Shown here: positions 58,113 to 64,000 of the stretch, in pieces
Numbering within the stretch: the stretch's first letter is position 1
Layout of the letters: each line of letters opens with the position of its first letter
Assembly (NCBI GenBank): GCA_008828725.1
Contig: MEHQ01002617.1
Location: 28,731-92,730, forward strand
Direction of reading: 5' to 3'
Length of the DNA stretch: 64,000 bases
DNA from: Saccharina japonica
Lineage: Eukaryota; Sar; Phaeophyceae; Laminariales; Laminariaceae
Made by a program: the position numbers and the translations under genes
Notes under the pieces: model-generated
Seen by the model: the letters and a program-made list of their open reading frames with translations, nothing else
Database searches by the model: none
What the model was told of the DNA's origin: nothing

Positions 58113-59775
58113 GAGTGTAAACCAGTACGTTTTATCCGAAACAGATACGTTAAAAACCATAAAAAAAAAAGAATCACCACAAAGCATACAACACGGAATC
58201 AAGCGCGGCGGTGGGTGCGTGGGTTTTGCTGCAGCCAAATGAGGAAGACCAGAGGGAGGGTGCAGCAGTCGGAGGAGTTGAGAGGTTCATCTGCCGCAGG
58301 AAAACTCGCTGTCAGTAGCAGGGGGGGAACCTTGACGCCTAATGTGCGTAACGTAGATCATGTACTGTTGTTTGAACGGCTGTTACGTGTAGGGAAGTAC
58401 AGATACGCAGCGGCAGTGGTACGGTCATGGGGTCGTTTAAAGCAAACACCATGATGCGCGTTGCCTCAAGCCTTTCGTTTAATATCTTGTTATTGATTTT
58501 CATCATGGATGGATGCCTGCTGTGTGGTAATTGATGTCTTTTGGCAACCTCCGAAGAAAAACATCTCGCGTTGTACCTTTTTGTACCTGAATAATTTGGA
58601 TATTAAGAATTTGGTGTTCTGCATCGGTTCGCAAAATAATAAATTGGATTTAAGCAGAATGCTCAAATCGGGGCCCCCCAAGCCGTAGCCAAAACCCTAG
58701 TTTCTTAACTGCTGTCGCGTACTGTAACGGTTGAGACCCCTCCTACCTAGCAATTGCCACTACTAGCCCTAACTTACGGTTACAGATAATTAGTGCACAC
58801 TAATTCAAATCACTAATTATTTAAATTCATCCACGTGCTTTGAAGTTTTACGTAAGACTCGCGCACCTCTTCTTACATATATAATTATCAGCATCTATGG
58901 TAGCAGCGAAGAGACGGCAGACAGAGTAGTAAGGTACAAGGCCATGTCTGTGGTACGGTTACAAACCTGCCTCGGCTGCCTGGAAGGTGTTTTTAACCCC
59001 TTCTTCGGCTGTCTATCCTTTCCTTTCGTTCTTATAGTCTTGCTATGTTTATGTTGTTTTCATTTCATTTCATATTTTATTGTCTGTCACATCTCCCCCG
59101 GGAGAAGCACGACACTTTACTTTTGTTTTTAATTTTGTCATCCTTTTTGGTTCGGTTGTTTGAATGCTTGTTCATTTATTATTTAGATTTACAAGGGTGC
59201 GCGCGGATCTGATTTGTTGGTCTCACACGCCTGCAGACGCTGTTCTATGTACGTGTGTGTAGCGTCTGCTACTCCTTGGCGTTGCGTGTACACTGTGTAC
59301 CCCTACGTTTATACAAGCATACTGTACACGGAATGTGTTATTCTGTCGGGAGGGTCGGAGGGTTACACCAGCCGCTCGTAACAAGATTGAAAAACAATGC
59401 CCTTGTGGAATATATCGGCAGGCGGAACTGGGTGGAAGGTGCACGTACCGACAGTGGCGCGTACTGTTACTAAAATAAAAACCACTACTGCCACCTTACA
59501 CTACTGTGCCCACTACCTGGGTCTTCGAAAAAACAAACACGACACCACACCAGACTACCTCGATGTTGCTCCACGATAGACTAGTACAAAGCTTGTCGTA
59601 CCGTATGACGGCGATAATCCCCTAGCACCACAGTATCCCACGATCGTGCACAATAACCCGAGCGAAACATACTCAAGACCAATCGACGTACCCTGCATCA
59701 ACCCAACTGACTCCACGGCCTCTTCGACGAGCAGCGCGGCCCGGTTCTGTTAAACAATGAAAGGCGTTGCTGCCC
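58113..59775. other. no gene recognised
   Basis: The frame crossing from the hAT-like element into 58454 is not credible as a gene, because its start is transposon end. Nothing else stands out. Confidence 0.5.
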
Positions 59776-60114
59776 CTACACCCCGACCCCGGAACCCTTC
59801 TTCCCTACCCCATCGACCCCCCGCCTGTCCTCGTCGTTGTTTTCCTCCCCCCTCGCTTCCTCCTCTTCTGCTTCTATGTTTTCTTCCTCTTCCTCCTCCT
59901 TGTCCTCTATGTGTTCGTCGTCCTCCTCCTCATCCACCCCCTGTTCGTCCTCTTCCTCCTCGTCGTCGCGCTCCTCCTCCTCTTCGTCCGACGCATCGAT
60001 GTCGATGGGAACGCCGCTTGCGTGTTGTCGGGTTCCCCTTCCTCCCCTTCCACCCGATCTCTCGCGTGGTCGAATCGTCACGATGGTTCCTTTCTTGGGG
60101 CGCTTTTTTAAAAC
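59776..60114 (-). CDS. acidic nuclear-type protein, C-terminal exon
   Basis: The minus-strand frame starts after CAACTAG (acceptor-like) with VLKKRPKKGTIVTIRPRERS, continues through an Arg/Gly patch (GGRGGRGTR) and PIDIDASDEEEEE, then about 60 residues that are mostly Glu/Asp, and ends at a stop at 59776. KKRPKK would serve as a nuclear localisation signal, and acidic tails are common in histone-binding and nucleolar proteins. No specific family can be named. A frame just upstream (GRRREVHRAKHD) ends at a GTGAGC donor 50 bases before this exon, in matching phase, which would imply an unusually short 50-bp intron. Confidence 0.45.
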   Translation of the reverse strand, partial: VLKKRPKKGTIVTIRPRERSGGRGGRGTRQHASGVPIDIDASDEEEEERDDEEEEDEQGVDEEEDDEHIEDKEEEEEENIEAEEEEARGEENNDEDRRGVDGVGKKGSGVGV

Positions 60115-60797
60115 CTAGTTGACTGCATCCTCTCCTTCATGGCTACTTTCTCTGACTCGCTCACGTCGTGCTTGGCTCGATGGACCTCACGGCGACGGCC
60201 ACGTGGTGGGCTATAGATCACTTCCATACCCAACGGACATCTTGGGGTAAAAGGCACTCGAGGGGCACGTTAGTGCACGGCGAATGCTTGTTACCTTTCG
60301 ACGCCGTTTTCAGACTGAGCGTGATGGAGGCCTTTCGCTCGTCCCCCCTGCGGGTGCACACGTACTCATGACGTGCAGGCCTCCACACCCGCCACACCAC
60401 AGAAGCCGCACGTGTCGCTCTCCTGCAAGGCCTGTGAAGCACACGCCGATTAATTACACACGCACAAACAACGGAGTAAACTCGAATCACAAGACGAATT
60501 GAGCAGACTTGTCATGGCTAGGGTTTTCGAGGCAGTGCGATACGCCTCACCCAACAAAATGCTACGCGCGGGTCTGCGTGGGTACATACTTGTACGAAGA
60601 AGGCAGACAGGGCGTACCTTGGTCTCTTGAAGGTGCCCCCCAACGCCTAACCACCCCCATTTTCGGGCCGGACACTCGACCGTCCCAGCAGCAGAGGATG
60701 CGGGTACTTCCTCTGATGTCCTAGCCACATCCGAAGTGTATATGAAGTCAGCGTGCATAGGGAGAGGGGCGATGGTGTGGGGAACCGTTCGCATGCC

Positions 60798-61102
60798 CTA
60801 AGATTCTTTAAACCCATCCACGAGTCCCACGGTCTCGACCAGTACCTCCTGCGTGGACAATACCCCATCCATGCTGAACACGTACGCCATATTATCCCCG
60901 CTCGTGTCCGGGTCTAGTTCTATCACAAACTGTATATCTGTGCACAGCTTTCGCGCCTCCAGCAGCTTCATATGGTGCCCCTTCACGACCTGTCCACCCA
61001 CCGACCCGACCCGGGTATCCGTGCTTGGTGGTGCTGTTGCCGATAAAACCCCGACAGCGTAGGTGGTGGGAAGTTTGAAAAGTGTTGTCAGCGGCGCCTC
61101 GT
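60798..61102 (-). CDS. hypothetical protein, exon 2 (terminal)
   Basis: After CAACCCCTTCAG (minus strand), the frame runs about 101 codons to TAG. It reads EAPLTTLFKLPTTYAVGVLS, then VVKGHHMKLLEARKLCTDIQ, FVIELDPDTSGDNMAYVF and TQEVLVETVGLVDGFKES. The mixture of beta-prone and helical segments with ordinary codon use looks like a folded domain, but I do not recognise it. It joins in phase to the exon at 61198-61396 across a 95-bp intron. Confidence 0.5.
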
Positions 61103-61197
61103 CTGAAGGGGTTGTGAATCCCCGCACACGCTGTCAGACGAGGCGTTACGGAAGTGCTGTCCAGTGTATTTTCCTTCAGTGCTGATGCCTTGTGGAC

Positions 61198-61396
61198 CTG
61201 CCAGCAGACGATTAAGAGGGGGGCATGAAAATGCCGCGTCAAGCGTCGACCCATCCCCGAGATCATGACCGCAGCAGCAAACCCACACGTCGTGCCCACC
61301 GCTTCCAGCGTCGCTGGAGCTCTTGCTGCAGAGACGCTGCAAACAACATTTTGAGCAGTGAACGGCGCCTGCTTCCTCGGCATCGACGGTGCTCAT
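61198..61396 (-). CDS. hypothetical Cys-rich protein, exon 1
   Basis: From an ATG at 61396 the frame gives MSTVDAEEAGAVHCSKCCLQ, then RLCSKSSSDAG, HDVWVCCCGHDLGDG and CPPLNRLLA, up to a donor CTGGCAG/GTCCAC (a weak consensus). The Cys/His content (CSKCC, VCCCGH) suggests possible metal binding. With exon 2 it would encode 167 residues. The first ATG upstream, in the other frame, closes after four codons. The model rests on phase and composition only. Confidence 0.4.
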
Positions 61397-61411
61397 CCCG
61401 TGTCCATGCAC

Positions 61412-64000
61412 TTTCTTCCCAGAGTGTTCAGCTACACGCGGAAACGCTCTAAGGTGTTGTATTGTCTAGAACGCCTTGCCTACCATTGGGAATGCGGAGA
61501 CGATTCACAAAAAACCCCTGCTGTTGGTTTATACATGTTTTCGTATTTATAGGAAATAGGATGGTACTGCGGTTTATAGATGGTCTAACCCTTCGTTTAT
61601 GTAGGGTTTAGTATGGTATGTTGATATATATACGCCGGACGGTGCCTAAATCAAACTTTTGACACCTCCCCCCTATCTCTGGTTTCCCAAAAATAAAACT
61701 TTGGAGTGTGGTGTCGGGATTTGTTTTTTCTGAGACCCTTGATACATATATTTTATTTTTCTTCTTGGCTTTTCGCTCTTTTTTTTCTCTTTTCATTTCT
61801 TTTCTTTCACGCTGCTGGATTGCTAGCAGGGTAGGTGGTGCCTGTCGTATAATATGTGGCATTACATTGTCTGCTCTTCTTACTGCATTGCAGCGTAGTA
61901 TCTCTGTGCCGTAGCTCTGTGGCCAAATAACTGGTATCTCTCCAGGATCTAGGATGAAGAATCGGCACAGACTGTGCTGGATGTCGACGGGTAGAAAGGC
62001 CTAAGATTAATTTGAAGAACGCACACACAAAAGATTAAATTTGTATCATAAACATATAGACTAAGTAGTAAACGTAAAACCCGTAGTACGCACGATAAAT
62101 TGCATGTGTATGGTATGTGAGTTGAGGTGAAACGAAACCCTCTATCAAACCCCGCCCCCCCGGATAATTATTTATGCGAATACCTGTATGTTTAGTAAGC
62201 AGTAATACCAGGTATGTTTAGTTCCGACTATATAATAAGTAGTGACCAAGTCACGTGCAAACCCTCCTTTCCTTTTGTTTTCGTTTCCCCCACTAATTTG
62301 CTAGTACTTTGCTTTCGAATTGTGCCAATTAATAATGTTCCACCCTTCGCTCGATGAGGAGGGGCTAGGGACTTACCTTCACACAGCCCCCCGTTCCAAC
62401 ATCCGTACACACGCAAGTGGTAAATTCCACCCCATCCGGCGTCCCCTCCGTATTCGCCGGCCTCCCGATGGTGAATTCAAGATAATCCTCACTTGCACAT
62501 AAAACGTTCACGGGATATACGTCACATGAAACGACTCGCTTCTCGACATAACATTCGCCAGTAACGCAAACTACCCCGTCGAACCTGGACGTATTATGAC
62601 CCTACTCCAACCGTTTTGACTGTGCCCGTTCGAGCAATCGTTACCCTTCTGTTCGATCTCCGCCCACGACACCCGGGTGCCACTCGGCCTCTGTACGTGC
62701 TGATTTCACCCTGTAACGACCCCACGTCTGCTCCTTCCTATTGCAGCCCTCGTGGCACGCCCACGCAGAAAAAAAACTTCCTCCGTTACTTGCACCCGAG
62801 TCATGCTAAGTTACGAATCGCCCCCCCCCCCCCCACTGATTCCATCAAAAACACTATAAAAAGAACACTCTCCTCCAGAACACCCCCCCCCACACTGCTG
62901 GCATGCTACACTTGGAAGCCCTTTGCTTCGTGTCTGCTCGTCACCACAACCCACGACTATCCTGGGGCAGGTGTATGTACGGCACTGATCATACGTGTGA
63001 CCCACTACATGATAACCCTGTTCGTCTGATTGGTCAAGTTTCCCGTACGCCCAAACAAAATACTAATCCCCGCATACCTACGACCTTGATAAACTTGCCG
63101 AAAAAGGTAAGCCTCCCTATTCACATGGGCCGGAAGGGCGATTGAGAGGTCAACCCCCTCCTCACGCCCTGCCACAAAACGGCCTCAACCGCTCCTGTTT
63201 ATGTCCATTGCAACCGCTCCCTACGATTCTCGACGTTGGCCACCGTGGCTACCAGTACTACTATACCTTGCACCACCAAGCCGAACCGAACCGCACCGCA
63301 CCGCACCGCAACGAAACAAAACGCTAGACGAAACGTTGCAACAACAGCTGAAGGCGATTCATGTCGCGTGGGAAAATTCCAAGGCCTACGTCCCTTGTGC
63401 GTTTCGCAAAACCACCACCAATTCCCAACATGCTAAACTGTGATCGGTTCGACATGTCGCCGCCCATGTTTTTTCAACTTCGTGCCGGATCTAATATATA
63501 TATATATATATTGGTAAATCTAAATACACCACCAGTGGTGACTGGTGCTACGGTAGGGGGTCATGTATAGGCCGGGAGTCTTTCACCTGCACAGTGCCAC
63601 TCGGCCGAGTGACTGCTTTGCTGAGTTTACTCCTCGTAACCTGTTTTAGTTTTTGTTGCTGTTCTATATGATCCGCCCTTGGAGGCTTTGTTACGTAACG
63701 CGAACAAACTATGTTTAGGTGCAATTTTCAGTTACTGCAGATTCGGAGCCACTCGTCCGAGTGGCCAAAACCCGGTAGCGAAAGTGTGGGTACCCCCCCT
63801 ATCGTAGCACCAGTCTGGCGTGCATACTTACATACACCACCACCGGCGTATCTAAGGCTTAAACACACCACCGCCGCTCCTATCATACCTTGTCCGGGAA
63901 AGAGAGTAGGGCCGGCACGTGTGAACGGGCTACAACCGTCCTTGAAGCTATCGTGCAGCCCAAACTGACCAATACCTCAGGAGATACGTGCGCAATGCTT
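61412..64000. other. no gene recognised
   Basis: No supported exon. There is a C-homopolymer of about 15 at 62820-62834, a (TA)n tract at 63495-63511, and a short ACCGAACCGAACCGCACCGC repeat near 63280-63310. The pyrimidine-rich stretch 61740-61805 has no exon following it that I can identify. Confidence 0.5.

Noticed and set aside
58038-58454. 138-codon open frame
   Set aside because: It starts inside the right end of a hAT-like element and crosses its boundary. The beginning is repeated at the other element copy, and the rest has no support.

Overview
The window looks like nuclear DNA of a eukaryote with a low gene density. Coding signal is confined to short GC-rich islands. Where they can be read, these are exons with GT-AG borders. 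Most of the rest is dispersed repeats, microsatellites, CCCTAA (telomere-like) motifs and mobile elements. There is no bacterial-style operon, no rRNA and no intact tRNA. The lineage is not fixed by the sequence. One weak hint (a signal peptide followed by an ASA-type motif) would fit a photosynthetic stramenopile, but this is a guess.

Genes. The best-supported gene is on the + strand at 42659-51087. It has three in-phase exons: a Cys-rich N-terminus, then a domain resembling the Myb/SANT-like (trihelix) fold, split by a 7.3 kb intron that holds three separate DNA-transposon insertions. Other likely coding pieces are: a minus-strand acidic-protein exon (9594-10345), a first exon at 27652-27942, a signal-peptide exon and a poly-Asp exon (31814-33022), a small minus-strand gene (60798-61396), a minus-strand acidic nuclear-type exon (59776-60114), and a minus-strand terminal exon lying inside a mobile element (54631-54863). 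None is a confidently complete gene.

Mobile DNA. A decayed LINE-type retrotransposon (about 37345-40382) keeps endonuclease, reverse transcriptase and Cys-His motifs but is broken by frameshifts and stops. Two tRNA-derived SINE-like copies lie in tandem at 13211-14020. The main feature is a set of non-autonomous DNA elements with terminal inverted repeats (TIRs) and 7-8 bp target-site duplications (TSDs). Two are conventional hAT-like elements (46282-47216, 57101-58104). Several others are saturated inside with one short, often palindromic motif that differs by family: AGCTCA (15696-17224, 35413-35897), GTACTCGGAGTA (5188-5850, 11883-12201, 19254-20696, 44495-45236), GTTGCGC (45835-46252 and a fragment at 60-167), GACGGGACGG (20708-22280; 53472-55624) and GGAAGCTTCC (17824-18594).

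These motif-saturated elements are the most interesting content. Unrelated motif families share one architecture: TIR, motif arrays in both halves, a non-repetitive centre, and usually an 8-bp duplication. They look like transposons whose interior has been taken over by copies of a subterminal protein-binding motif. Other unexplained structure includes a 2.3 kb degenerate array at 28980-31260 whose units carry a splice-acceptor-like box, and two local tandem duplications at 51711-52496 and 56120-56830.
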